A stretch of 18,036 nucleotides of DNA from Candidatus Heimdallarchaeota archaeon (GCA_021399405.1 JAAFKL010000197.1:1-18036), one strand, 5' to 3'. Positions 6,824 through 14,350 are shown, counted from the stretch's first letter. Numbers and translations: made by a program. The notes: generated from the sequence alone by a model not told the origin.

Positions 6824-7996
6824 TTAGAAATAGGCATTTGGTGAGGCTTGCATTAATTCTCTAAGGGCTGTGGTTGCATAACATCCTGTAGATAATTTGA
6901 AAGATACTCTTAACAACTCATCATTTAATTCCACAATGTGCCAGTCCTTTACGTATGATTTGAGATAACGACTGGTATGATTGATAGTTCGTAATTCTTT
7001 CTCAGGGTCGATAGAAAATTTCTGAAAGACTTCGACCCAAATCTCATTTAAAGGATCTATCCATTGTTTTGATGGTAGCGCAATTTCTACATTGTTGTTA
7101 ATTTTCCTTTCACCTTTGAGTGTTGTATCATTCATACCTCGTCTAGATAAATAATCATTAGCCATTGCTGAGATAAAGGCTGATTTGAAAATTCTTAAAA
7201 GAAATGGTGGAAATTTATTTACTGCTCCTTTGAAATCACTTTTTCTTTTAGATAAATGAGTTAGTATACCCTTTTCAATTAGGGGTACATTTATCCAATT
7301 TAATAAAACATGTTCGGGATCTTTTGTTTCTCTCCATAATTTTCTCCCGATTTCACTTGCATCTTCTGCTTCACCCCCCAAATACAGATTGATTGCTTCT
7401 TGAAAATCTCCTTTAATCAAAAGTCGACCCATTGCTGCTGTAACTGGTCGTGATGATCCAAACCTTTGATATCCATAGTAATTAATGATGCCATTTTCAA
7501 CCCACTCACCAAATTCATTTATCGAATCTCTGTCTAGATTGTTACACTCTTTGATTTTAATATCAAAATAATTGCCGCTCATGGAGCCAGGAAATACTCT
7601 TTCTCGAGCATATCGGAAGTTACTGAATTCTATATTAACATGGGGTTGATATGGATCTGATGGGACAAATCTGGGTTGGTATACCGAAAATAATTGGCTA
7701 GTTTCTGCAAATGCATCTTTGATACCACCAGTTGAAATATCAGTTTCATCCACTTTGAAAATTTTCGCAATAGTTTTAACCATTTTACTGTGATCTAATT
7801 TTTTTTTCCAAACATTACCAACTAAAAATAATCCAGAAGTGGTTTTTTCATACTTAATCTGATTCACAGGTGTACCTTTATCGAGTTCAATTACAAGGAA
7901 ATCAGAAGGTTGAATTTTAATCCTTCCTCCGATTGCTTTTCCTCTCCATTGATAAGGACCTAGATGATAAATTTCATCGCTTAGTTTAGATTCCAT
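6824..7996 (-). CDS. truD: tRNA pseudouridine(13) synthase TruD
   Basis: TruD-family pseudouridine synthase of 390 residues, which in archaea modifies U13 of tRNAs. The catalytic Asp is Asp94 in GGIKDAFAETSQ, matching the family's GxKDxxAxTxQ motif. Other family signatures are NYYGYQRFG around 172-180 and SGNYFDIKI before it. The C-terminal half carries the TRUD-specific insertion, and the length is normal for archaeal members. The ATG lies only 8 bases after the pth2 stop, and a GGGTG element overlapping that stop could act as a ribosome-binding site, so the two genes form an operon. Confidence 0.95.
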   Translation of the reverse strand: MESKLSDEIYHLGPYQWRGKAIGGRIKIQPSDFLVIELDKGTPVNQIKYEKTTSGLFLVGNVWKKKLDHSKMVKTIAKIFKVDETDISTGGIKDAFAETSQLFSVYQPRFVPSDPYQPHVNIEFSNFRYARERVFPGSMSGNYFDIKIKECNNLDRDSINEFGEWVENGIINYYGYQRFGSSRPVTAAMGRLLIKGDFQEAINLYLGGEAEDASEIGRKLWRETKDPEHVLLNWINVPLIEKGILTHLSKRKSDFKGAVNKFPPFLLRIFKSAFISAMANDYLSRRGMNDTTLKGERKINNNVEIALPSKQWIDPLNEIWVEVFQKFSIDPEKELRTINHTSRYLKSYVKDWHIVELNDELLRVSFKLSTGCYATTALRELMQASPNAYF

Positions 7997-8004
7997 TTTA
8001 CACC

Positions 8005-8400
8005 CTACATAAGTTTTAGATCTTTAGTAATTGGGTCAATTAATACTTGAGGAGCTGGACCCAGTGCGACTGCTGTAGCTGTCCCTGGTTCTAATTGGGT
8101 GTGCCCAGCATCGTTGATTAAGGCTCTAGGTAATTTTCCTTTAGATCCCTTTTGGAAGACCATATTTAGTTCTTCCTCACTATTAACTTTGACCACAATT
8201 TTAGCCATACCTGCTCTAAACCATCTGTCATACCAATTTTTATTGTGTTTCATAGCTTCCAAGGTTGCTAATACTGAAGCATGCGAAGCTTGAGCTGCAA
8301 TTTTACCCTTACCCATTTTTAAATCGTTGCGAATTACTAATACTTGTTTAATTATTTCAAGCTCAAGTTTTTTGGCTGCCATGACTGATGGTAATTTCAT
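8005..8400 (-). CDS. pth2: Peptidyl-tRNA hydrolase, type II
   Basis: Pth2 of 131 residues, which frees tRNA from peptidyl-tRNA that has dropped off the ribosome; this type is found in archaea and eukaryotes. Signatures: KQVLVIRNDLKMGKGKIAAQ (18-37) with following SHA, then KLPRALINDAGHTQLEPGT and ending VALGPAPQVLIDPIT. The first Met (8400) gives an N-terminus slightly longer than usual; Met7 is an alternative. It heads an operon with truD and is divergent from the flavoprotein gene. Upstream GTAATTAAT near 8420-8428 is a possible TATA-like box. Confidence 0.95.
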   Translation of the reverse strand: MKLPSVMAAKKLELEIIKQVLVIRNDLKMGKGKIAAQASHASVLATLEAMKHNKNWYDRWFRAGMAKIVVKVNSEEELNMVFQKGSKGKLPRALINDAGHTQLEPGTATAVALGPAPQVLIDPITKDLKLM

Positions 8401-8504
8401 GGAGTTTTGTTTTTTATGATTAATTACAAATAATAACCCACAATTTTTCTAAATCGTGTATAGTTTCCAAAGGTAGTGCTGCTTTCTTCAATTCTAATCA
8501 GTGA

Positions 8505-8514
8505 TTTTATATTT
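8505..8514 (+). promoter_or_regulatory. TATA-like box of the geranylgeranyl reductase-type gene
   Basis: TTTTATATTT, 21-30 bases upstream of the ATG at 8535. Its position supports that ATG over the TTG at 8523, which would leave only 8 bases from box to start. Confidence 0.5.
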
Positions 8515-8534
8515 GTGTATAATTGGAAGAAACT

Positions 8535-9758
8535 ATGGACCAAACTGATTATGATTGTATAATTATTGGTGGTTCTGCAAATGGGGCTCAAGCTGCACAT
8601 GCAGCAAGCAAATTGGGATTGAAGACTGCTGTCATAGAAGAACATCCGAATACGGGTTTGCCTGAGCATTGTTCTGGATTGTTTTCCTATTGGGGTCTTG
8701 AATATCTTGATTGTGTTCCACCTGATGAAATTATTTTTAATCATAATATAATTGGTTCAAGAATTATTGCCCCCAATGGTAAAATCCTAACAGTAAAGAA
8801 AGAGCAGAAACATGCTCTTGTTTGTGACCGGGCGGCTTTTGATCGATTTTTATTAGACAAAGCAACATCAACTGGAACAGAGCTGTTTCAACCATATAGA
8901 GCAACTGATATTTCTAGAAATGGAAACTCATTACAATTAAAGCTCACTTCGTCTGAAGAGATTGTATCGTTAAATAGTAAAATCGTAATATCTGCTGAAG
9001 GAATTCGAGCAAATATCACAAATAAAGTCGGATTGAAGGGGCCAGATCCAAAAAAATTTGTAAATGCCGCACAATTTTATATGTATGATTTACAAGATAT
9101 TGATAGTACGCTTGTTGAACTTTATCAAACCCAAGAATTTGCTCCTGATTTCTTTGCGTGGGTTATTCCTATGTCCAATACATCTGCGAAGATTGGATTG
9201 GGTACATCACGAAAATCAGCATCAAAAGAATTGGATAAAATGATTAAGGAGCATCCAATTTTGAAAGAAAAGTGCCGGGGTGCTGATATAAAACGTAAAA
9301 CTGCCGGACGAATTCCCACTACCGGGCCTGTGAAAAAGACATATACCGATAATTTTCTTATAACTGGTGATGTGGCCGGTCAGACAAAACCAACAACCGG
9401 AGGTGGAGTAATTTTAGGTGGGATTGCAGCTAGAATTGCTGGTGAGGTTGCCGTAGAAGCAATACAATCAAATAATACATCCACAAGATTCTTATCTAGA
9501 TATCAAAAACGATGGAAAAAAGAAATGTATTGGAATTTGAGACTGATGAGGATTGTAAGAAACTATATGAATCGACTGACAGATAACGAGGTAAGTGGTT
9601 TTTTCCAAAGCTTAGAAAACAAAGGTATAATTTCTGATATTGAAAAATATGGACATGTGGATGATCAAGGTGCACTCGTAAGAAAATTTATGAGAACAAT
9701 AAGTCTATATCCATTTTACCTTAAAACATCATTTAAACTTATGAAAAGTTTGTTTTAA
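8535..9758 (+). CDS. Geranylgeranyl reductase-family FAD oxidoreductase
   Basis: A 407-residue flavoprotein of the geranylgeranyl reductase/halogenase-like family. The N-terminal dinucleotide fold reads YDCIIIGGSANGAQAA (6-21), a GxSxxG variant of GxGxxG. The family's Cys motif is PEHCSG (43-48). The second FAD motif is TGDVAGQTKPTTGGG near residues 278-292. Members saturate isoprenoid chains of archaeal membrane lipids, though some act on other polyprenyl substrates, so the exact substrate is inferred. A Lys/Arg-rich C-terminal part could contact the membrane. The ATG at 8535 is preferred over the TTG at 8523 because of TATA spacing. Its stop overlaps the convergent moaE stop by 4 bases. Confidence 0.85.
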   Translation: MDQTDYDCIIIGGSANGAQAAHAASKLGLKTAVIEEHPNTGLPEHCSGLFSYWGLEYLDCVPPDEIIFNHNIIGSRIIAPNGKILTVKKEQKHALVCDRAAFDRFLLDKATSTGTELFQPYRATDISRNGNSLQLKLTSSEEIVSLNSKIVISAEGIRANITNKVGLKGPDPKKFVNAAQFYMYDLQDIDSTLVELYQTQEFAPDFFAWVIPMSNTSAKIGLGTSRKSASKELDKMIKEHPILKEKCRGADIKRKTAGRIPTTGPVKKTYTDNFLITGDVAGQTKPTTGGGVILGGIAARIAGEVAVEAIQSNNTSTRFLSRYQKRWKKEMYWNLRLMRIVRNYMNRLTDNEVSGFFQSLENKGIISDIEKYGHVDDQGALVRKFMRTISLYPFYLKTSFKLMKSLF

Positions 9759-10204
9759 ATTGGGTGTGACGTTGTAATCCACTTTGAACTTCCATCCTCG
9801 TATATTTCCTTTTTCCAAACTGGGCTTTCGTTTTTGTATGCATGAATTATCTCTTCCAAAGCTTCAAATGCCTCTTTTCTATGTATTGATGCAAGAGCGA
9901 CAAAGACAATAGGTTGCCCAAGTTTAATCCTCCCTTCAAGATGGATAATCCGGACCCCAAGTAAATTGTGTGCCATTCCAATTCGATGCGCAATATCACG
10001 CATGCTATCATCTGCTTTGTCTTCCCATGCTTCAATTTCAATTTCAACAACTTTTTTATCTTCAGCATCTGAAATTTCTCTAACAATTCCAGAAAATGTT
10101 GTAATCGCTCCAATTTTCATATTAGTTTGAAAATCACTGATAATTTCATCAAGGTTTATACTGCCAATTTTAGCAATCCAGCCATTGTAATCCAACTTTA
10201 TCAC
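9755..10204 (-). CDS. moaE: Molybdopterin synthase large subunit MoaE
   Basis: MoaE, 149 residues, which with thiocarboxylated MoaD inserts the dithiolene sulfurs into the pterin. Family motifs: TFSGIVR (36-42), HRKEAFEA (108-115), and the active-site lysines Lys124 and Lys131 in KNESPVWKKE, with the same spacing as the two catalytic Lys of the E. coli enzyme. No MoaD is in the window. It is last in the moaC-moaB-moaE operon: its GTG overlaps the moaB stop as GTGA. An alternative is the TTG at 10195, preceded by AGGTGAT, a good anti-16S match that coincides with the moaB stop; the protein would then be 146 residues. Confidence 0.95.
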   Translation of the reverse strand: MIKLDYNGWIAKIGSINLDEIISDFQTNMKIGAITTFSGIVREISDAEDKKVVEIEIEAWEDKADDSMRDIAHRIGMAHNLLGVRIIHLEGRIKLGQPIVFVALASIHRKEAFEALEEIIHAYKNESPVWKKEIYEDGSSKWITTSHPI

Positions 10205-10719
10205 CTATTTGATCTTAACAGGTTAATTGCATGACCGAGGAATGATAAAACAATGTCTAAACCCAATTTAACCGCATTTGGTGATCCTGGAAGTGAAACG
10301 ATAACAGATTTTGAAAGCGTACCACACACTGCTCGACTCAATAGCCCTCTACCTTGGATCTCAGCAATACTTCGTCTTCTGAATTCTTCTCCAAATCCTG
10401 GTAATTCTTTAAATAATTTTGACAAAACTGCTTCATACGTTACATCTCGAGGTGATATTCCAGTGCCGCCTAGAAATATTACCAGGTCCACATTTTCTTG
10501 CACATCTGATTCTACTTTTGATTGCAATGAAGATACTTCATCAGGATAGTAATCAAGATTAATGGAATTAATACCTGCATCAGTTAGGATTTCAATTGCC
10601 ATTGGTCCAGACATATCGTTAGTGATATCATTTTCCCCCGAGAATAAAGAATCTGAAACTATGATTACAGAAGCTTTAAGGTCTGATATATCAACATCTG
10701 AATGTTCAGGCCAAGTCAT
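10201..10719 (-). CDS. moaB: MoaB/MogA-type molybdopterin adenylyltransferase
   Basis: A 172-residue member of the MoaB/MogA family, which adenylates molybdopterin before metal insertion; in archaea MoaB usually fills the MogA role. Motifs: VIIVSDSLFSGENDITNDMSG near 19-39, FLGGTGISPRDVT (about 86-98) with the key Asp, and SLPGSPNAVKLG near 144. Its ATG overlaps the moaC stop (ATGA), and AAGGA eight to nine bases upstream, within moaC, is a usable ribosome-binding site. Coupled translation with moaC and moaE is likely. Confidence 0.93.
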   Translation of the reverse strand: MTWPEHSDVDISDLKASVIIVSDSLFSGENDITNDMSGPMAIEILTDAGINSINLDYYPDEVSSLQSKVESDVQENVDLVIFLGGTGISPRDVTYEAVLSKLFKELPGFGEEFRRRSIAEIQGRGLLSRAVCGTLSKSVIVSLPGSPNAVKLGLDIVLSFLGHAINLLRSNR

Positions 10720-11180
10720 GTTTGTAAGTCCTTTTTAATTTTGTGTAGAACCCTAATATCGCTTATCATAGCTTGGGGGTATTGCCCATCATCATTTTTT
10801 TCATACCTTTTAGATAAATCAAAAATTGCCATCAAAGCCCCCATTACTCCAGAAATTGCTTCCAATTCAACCCCTGTCCTTTCGATTGCTGTTACTTCTA
10901 CTTGACATTTAATTCTATTTGAAATAATTTCAAAGTTAACTTTCACAGCGTTAATTGCAATTGGATGTGCCATAAAAACATATTGTGGAGTTAATTTTAC
11001 CATCTGAATCGCTGCAAGTTTTGCATTTTCTAAGACATCGCCTTTGGGGTTCGTTTTATTCTTTATGGATTCAATCGATGTATCACCGAGGTGGATAAAT
11101 CCTTCTGCTGTTGCAATACGCAACATTGGTTCTTTTGTTGAAATATCAATCATGCCCTTGCCAACCAAATGTTTACTCAA
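10716..11180 (-). CDS. moaC: Cyclic pyranopterin monophosphate synthase MoaC
   Basis: MoaC, 154 residues, which turns the MoaA product into cyclic pyranopterin monophosphate. Family motifs: GMIDISTK (9-16), KGDVL (46-50), MAHP (70-73, where many relatives have MCHP), RTGVELEAIS (101-110), and the catalytic pair Asp121 and Lys124 in FDLSKRYE. The start appears to be a TTG at 11180; the next in-frame TTG or ATG would remove N-terminal residues that the family normally keeps. It is first in the moaC-moaB-moaE operon, with a TATA-like box upstream, and is divergent from the small membrane-protein gene. Confidence 0.95.
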   Translation of the reverse strand: MSKHLVGKGMIDISTKEPMLRIATAEGFIHLGDTSIESIKNKTNPKGDVLENAKLAAIQMVKLTPQYVFMAHPIAINAVKVNFEIISNRIKCQVEVTAIERTGVELEAISGVMGALMAIFDLSKRYEKNDDGQYPQAMISDIRVLHKIKKDLQT

Positions 11181-11203
11181 TCCTATCTTGAATTATTTTT
11201 ATC

Positions 11204-11213
11204 TATTTTATTT
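11204..11213 (-). promoter_or_regulatory. TATA-like box of the moaCBE operon
   Basis: AAATAAAATA on the minus strand, 24-33 bases upstream of the TTG at 11180. No structured leader such as a Moco riboswitch is visible; the spacing suggests almost no 5' leader. Confidence 0.45.
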
Positions 11214-11309
11214 CTTTATTATTCAGTTTCAGATTATATCTTAAAGATAAGCGAGACATTTGTTTTATCTCATTCAAATTAGCGTTAGTTCGATTTATAA
11301 TATTGAAAG

Positions 11310-11317
11310 TTTATATG
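11310..11317 (+). promoter_or_regulatory. TATA box of the 63-residue membrane protein gene
   Basis: TTTATATG, 23-30 bases upstream of the GTG at 11340. Its exact placement is the best evidence that this very short gene is real. Confidence 0.5.
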
Positions 11318-11339
11318 ATTGAATACTAAATAGGAATTA

Positions 11340-11531
11340 GTGAAAAAGTTTAATTCGCTTTATTATTTAATTTTATTATTTCTCTACATAATAATTCCTG
11401 TTCATGCTCAGGAAGCAACAGAGGGCCGAATCACTGAACATAATGTAGTTTCTATTGTTGCACTCAGTGGACTTTTACTTTTTGCACAATTCGTTAGAAA
11501 AAGTCGAAAATCAATTTCAAATGATGATTAA
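11340..11531 (+). CDS. Small exported/membrane protein
   Basis: A 63-residue protein with a GTG start. Residues 1-23 form a typical signal peptide (two Lys, a long Leu/Ile stretch, then PVHAQ), followed by a short extracytoplasmic segment rich in Glu and Thr, a second hydrophobic helix (about 36-51, VVSIVALSGLLLFAQF) and a basic tail RKSRKS, the usual cytoplasmic stop-transfer. So a mature protein of about 40 residues with one membrane span is likely. It converges on the three-gene surface operon, 57 bases away, and could be a small accessory subunit, but that is a guess. No family recognised. Confidence 0.6.
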   Translation: MKKFNSLYYLILLFLYIIIPVHAQEATEGRITEHNVVSIVALSGLLLFAQFVRKSRKSISNDD

Positions 11532-11588
11532 TAAAATTAGCTTATAAAATTAGAAAAAGAATATTTTGTGTTGTTAATTAATTATTTT

Positions 11589-12551
11589 TCAAGATTTTCT
11601 CAATAATATCCAAGGTCCTGTTATAGCAATTATCATAACAACAACTAATGCTCCCAAAATCGCTGGATTACTTAGTACACCATAATCTACAGTGTCTGTG
11701 ATTGTTTCCTGTGGTGTTATACTAGTAGGTGTAGTTGTTGTAGTGGTAGCTGTGGTTGATGTACTGATTTGTGGGACTGTTACTATAATTGTTTTGATAG
11801 TACTTGCATCAGCTAAATTAGTTACTTTGACTGAAATTACATGTTCACCTGCAGTTAAATTACTCAAATCTAACTGATATTTGTAACTACTAACTAGAGT
11901 AATTTCTGAATAATTACCCTCATCAACAGCTAACTCGATGGTTTTGACATCTGTCAAATTAACAATATCGATAGTCACGTTAACATTGTCAATTGTAATT
12001 TCACCAATATCTAGATTGAAACTTGGTCCTGGTGGTCCACTTGATTCTACTACTTCTATTCGAACTTGACCAATTACCCAATCAAAATATGCAGGTCCTG
12101 TGCCTCCGGCAACCCCGTATGCTATTAATGTATAATTTCCAGTTTCTTCAGGCGCTATGAAAACTGCTTCCCATGGTGTGTCTGATGTTCCGTTTTCATC
12201 AAGTAGATGTACTGATTCTGCAATCGTACCTGTAAGAAAATCAGAATTATTTCCATCTAATAGGTTAAAACCAACCGTGATATCATCACTAGAATCTGCA
12301 AGATTCCCATCAAAATTAACAACTGTAGTTAATAGTGCAAACTCTTGATTGGCTTCAACTGTTAACCATGATGAATTGAATAGAATAGAACCACTTACAT
12401 GTGCATAAGTAGTACCACCCACATGACAACCTGTGTCGCCACCTTCTGGTCTCCAATCATTGAAATCAGTGTTATTTTTATTTGATTCCGTTGGAGTTAA
12501 CATGAATAATGTCCCAATTAATAATATTATTAGTATTGAACTTTTTCTCAT
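11589..12551 (-). CDS. Surface-anchored Ig-like protein with CH-x-GG motif
   Basis: A 320-residue exported protein of unknown function. Order of parts: signal peptide (about 1-23); a motif GGDTGCHVGG with Cys42 and His43 soon after the cleavage site; a beta-sandwich-like domain (about 53-170) rich in alternating hydrophobic residues; a second Ig-like domain (about 175-262); a Thr-rich stalk (264-283); a membrane helix (about 295-317) and tail RKS. Several N-x-S/T sites suggest glycosylation. The Cys-His motif followed by a beta-sandwich resembles bacterial surface proteins where a CxxCH heme site precedes the sandwich, but here the first Cys is absent (Asp39 in its place), so covalent heme binding would be through one thioether or lost. 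It is third in its operon, with AAGGAGG seven bases before the ATG. Confidence 0.7.
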   Translation of the reverse strand: MRKSSILIILLIGTLFMLTPTESNKNNTDFNDWRPEGGDTGCHVGGTTYAHVSGSILFNSSWLTVEANQEFALLTTVVNFDGNLADSSDDITVGFNLLDGNNSDFLTGTIAESVHLLDENGTSDTPWEAVFIAPEETGNYTLIAYGVAGGTGPAYFDWVIGQVRIEVVESSGPPGPSFNLDIGEITIDNVNVTIDIVNLTDVKTIELAVDEGNYSEITLVSSYKYQLDLSNLTAGEHVISVKVTNLADASTIKTIIVTVPQISTSTTATTTTTTPTSITPQETITDTVDYGVLSNPAILGALVVVMIIAITGPWILLRKS

Positions 12552-12558
12552 GATTTTT

Positions 12559-12565
12559 CCTCCTT
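12559..12565 (-). promoter_or_regulatory. Strong Shine-Dalgarno sequence of the Ig-like protein gene
   Basis: AAGGAGG on the minus strand, seven bases before the ATG at 12551 and overlapping the stop codon of the preceding gene (TAAGGAGG). It fixes the start and shows operon translation by 16S pairing. Confidence 0.75.
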
Positions 12566-13127
12566 ATGATGGTAATAGATACCCAAGACCTAGAGTGTCT
12601 AGGATTGAATGACCATATGTATATCTACCACCTGCTCCAGAAATCAAAATTGTCAAAACTGCAGAAATTACAATGGGTATAAGATATAATAGTGGAATTA
12701 TTCGGGATTTCCCAAAAATTTCTTCACCTAAATATGCCATGTAAACTTTTAGTAGTAACGGAGTTAGGAGTAAGAAAAATACGTATATGCTTAATTTGAT
12801 CTTGAATGCAAGTAGATCGGATGACACTGCGGTATCTACTGATCCAGCAGAGAGAAAACCTGACCAAGCTGCCATGATCAATCCTAACAACCCCATAAAG
12901 TCCATAATCCAAGAAGCAAATCCAAATCTGTCAACAAATTTTTCAAGATGAATTTTTCTCATGTCATTTAACCAGCCCTGTCTTTCACCTATATCAATAA
13001 GGATTGCTGCAAATAGTGCAGTAAATCCAGCAACCATTGCCATTACAATTCCGATAATTGGGAAATGTATCACAGCCGGATGTCCTGAAACTAATAATTC
13101 TTCAAAAAGTTCAAAAATATTTTTCAT
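12564..13127 (-). CDS. DUF2231-like four-helix membrane protein
   Basis: A 187-residue integral membrane protein with four hydrophobic helices (about 17-43, 70-93, 105-130, 141-165). The start of helix 1, GHPAVIHFPIIG with His16 and His21, and the region after helix 4, GAGGRYTYGHS, match the conserved features I recall for the DUF2231 family of predicted membrane proteins. The conserved histidines at membrane edges could be heme or metal ligands, which is inference. Its ATG overlaps the stop of the upstream gene (ATGA) and has AGGAGG seven bases before it. It sits between two single-anchor extracellular proteins, so a complex of the three is plausible. Confidence 0.75.
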   Translation of the reverse strand: MKNIFELFEELLVSGHPAVIHFPIIGIVMAMVAGFTALFAAILIDIGERQGWLNDMRKIHLEKFVDRFGFASWIMDFMGLLGLIMAAWSGFLSAGSVDTAVSSDLLAFKIKLSIYVFFLLLTPLLLKVYMAYLGEEIFGKSRIIPLLYLIPIVISAVLTILISGAGGRYTYGHSILDTLGLGYLLPS

Positions 13128-14026
13128 ATAGTTTCCTCCTTTTTATTCTCGATTTGATTTCTCGCAATAAACGTGGCAGGAATGAAAATTAATAACCACA
13201 TGCTAACTCCAAATATTAAGCCTGTGGATAATTCTCTAATCAAAAACCCTGAACCATCAATATCTGTTTGTGTAACTGGTACTGTATTGACGGGGATATC
13301 TCCACCTATTCTTAGGTCTGATAAGACAAAAGCGAAAGCATTATTGTCTTGTTTGTGGGCTATATTGCTTGCAATTCGTAAACTAGTATCATTTATTGCA
13401 TTAAACGTGACATCATTGCCTTGAACATCATTTGTAATTTTTGCCCTTTTAACTTCCCATGCAATGTAAAGTGGTGTTTCTCCATCAGTATCATTGATGA
13501 CTAGTCTTTCCCATTCTAAATCTTCCTGTAAATCTTCTTTTAGGAAAGTGTCTTCAGTACCATGTGCGATTGCATCACCTAACACCGTAACTTTTTCAGT
13601 TAAGCCGAAAACCCACATATCATCACCGGTTTCCATTTCTCTCTCACCCATTTCATCGGGTGTGTGAGATTGTGATATATCCCACTGAAAAGAGATCCAA
13701 TCAATATCGGTATCGTGAGTGAAGAGGAAGAAAACATCCGCAACTCCATAAACTGAAGATATTTCACCATTTGTCCCGAATGATGTTGCTTCTACTGGAG
13801 TTACATCATTCCAAATATCAGATAGCTTCCCATCTGCAACATTAACTTTGTGATTCTTTTGATCTATTGATTTGTCGAATTCACTTCCAGTAATGTTCAA
13901 AGATAGTATTGTTCCACCATCGGTTATCTCCACATTCAGATCAAGGCCTTGAACAACATTTGTGTTATTCATTGTCAATGACCAAAATAGCATCATAACT
14001 GCTAGATATGTATATCTGCGATTCAT
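13124..14026 (-). CDS. Exported DOMON/ethylbenzene-dehydrogenase-like protein
   Basis: A 300-residue exported protein: signal peptide (about 1-27, ending VVQG), a beta-sandwich ectodomain (about 28-250), one membrane helix (about 268-288) and a short basic-acidic tail. The ectodomain resembles the heme-b-binding domain shared by DOMON proteins and the gamma subunit of ethylbenzene dehydrogenase: a strand GVADVFFLFTHDTDIDWISF (about 94-113), then a segment GDDMWVFG (134-141), and a late strand with FAFVLSDLRIGGDIP. Methionines (126, 131, 137) and His121/155 are possible heme ligands but cannot be assigned. Similarity is by pattern, not by a decisive motif, so the family call is moderate. It leads the three-gene operon with a clear TATA box and a leaderless ATG. 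Confidence 0.65.
   Translation of the reverse strand: MNRRYTYLAVMMLFWSLTMNNTNVVQGLDLNVEITDGGTILSLNITGSEFDKSIDQKNHKVNVADGKLSDIWNDVTPVEATSFGTNGEISSVYGVADVFFLFTHDTDIDWISFQWDISQSHTPDEMGEREMETGDDMWVFGLTEKVTVLGDAIAHGTEDTFLKEDLQEDLEWERLVINDTDGETPLYIAWEVKRAKITNDVQGNDVTFNAINDTSLRIASNIAHKQDNNAFAFVLSDLRIGGDIPVNTVPVTQTDIDGSGFLIRELSTGLIFGVSMWLLIFIPATFIARNQIENKKEETI
13135..13140 (-). promoter_or_regulatory. Strong Shine-Dalgarno sequence of the DUF2231-like gene
   Basis: AGGAGG on the minus strand, seven bases before the ATG at 13127 and inside the end of the upstream gene. It shows that the ATGA overlap is a true coupled start. Confidence 0.75.
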
Positions 14027-14046
14027 CTTTGACTAAAATATCTAAG

Positions 14047-14056
14047 ATAATATAAA
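14047..14056 (-). promoter_or_regulatory. TATA box of the surface-protein operon
   Basis: TTTATATTAT on the minus strand, 21-30 bases upstream of the ATG at 14026. It indicates a leaderless mRNA for the three-gene operon. Confidence 0.6.
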
Positions 14057-14350
14057 ATTTAAAGTATTTGTCTTAAACAATGGTTGCTGAATAAAAAATA
14101 ATAATATGTGCAATTGTGTATATCATTTGAAGTAATATCACTAAATTGACAGGTAAATGACAAAATAATAATTGATTGTCCAATATTTTTTGCTTTTTTT
14201 TCCAATTTATTAGGGGATCAATCTGAATTTATTTTCAAACAAAGTTTGTACAGGTGTTGCAAATATCATATCAGTCCATTACAGAAATTGATACAGAATT
14301 CTTAGAAATTATTGATAAAAATATTGATGTACATTAATTATTTTAATTTC
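14057..14350. other. Gap between surface operon and tnpB
   Basis: Part of the 357-base stretch without an intact gene. It should hold the left end of the tnpB element. It contains two T-tracts on the plus strand (14186-14191 and 14194-14201), possible termination signals for rightward transcription, although no rightward gene precedes them. A short open stretch (14227-14337, plus strand) reads like coding sequence (QVLQISYQSITEIDTEF, then LEIIDKNIDVH and a stop) and may be a gene remnant; GTG at 14254 would be its only start. No element boundary could be fixed. Confidence 0.35.

Noticed and set aside
8424..8744. Leftward open frame overlapping the start of the flavoprotein gene and the pth2 promoter region
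   Set aside because: No family features; it overlaps the FAD-binding motif codons of a well-supported gene.
9847..10113. Leftward open frame inside moaE
   Set aside because: It is an alternate frame of moaE with a Leu/Lys-biased product; moaE has clear family motifs.
10253..10549. Rightward open frame opposite moaB
   Set aside because: A shadow of the moaB coding strand with Ser/Pro-rich low-complexity translation.
11181..11339. Possible Moco riboswitch upstream of moaC
   Set aside because: The TATA-like box lies about 26 bases from the start, leaving no room for a structured leader, and no conserved helices are seen.
11692..11877. Rightward open frame with a Val-rich product opposite the Ig-like gene
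   Set aside because: It is the mirror of the Thr-rich stalk codons (ACT/ACA) of the minus-strand gene; no promoter or start context of its own.
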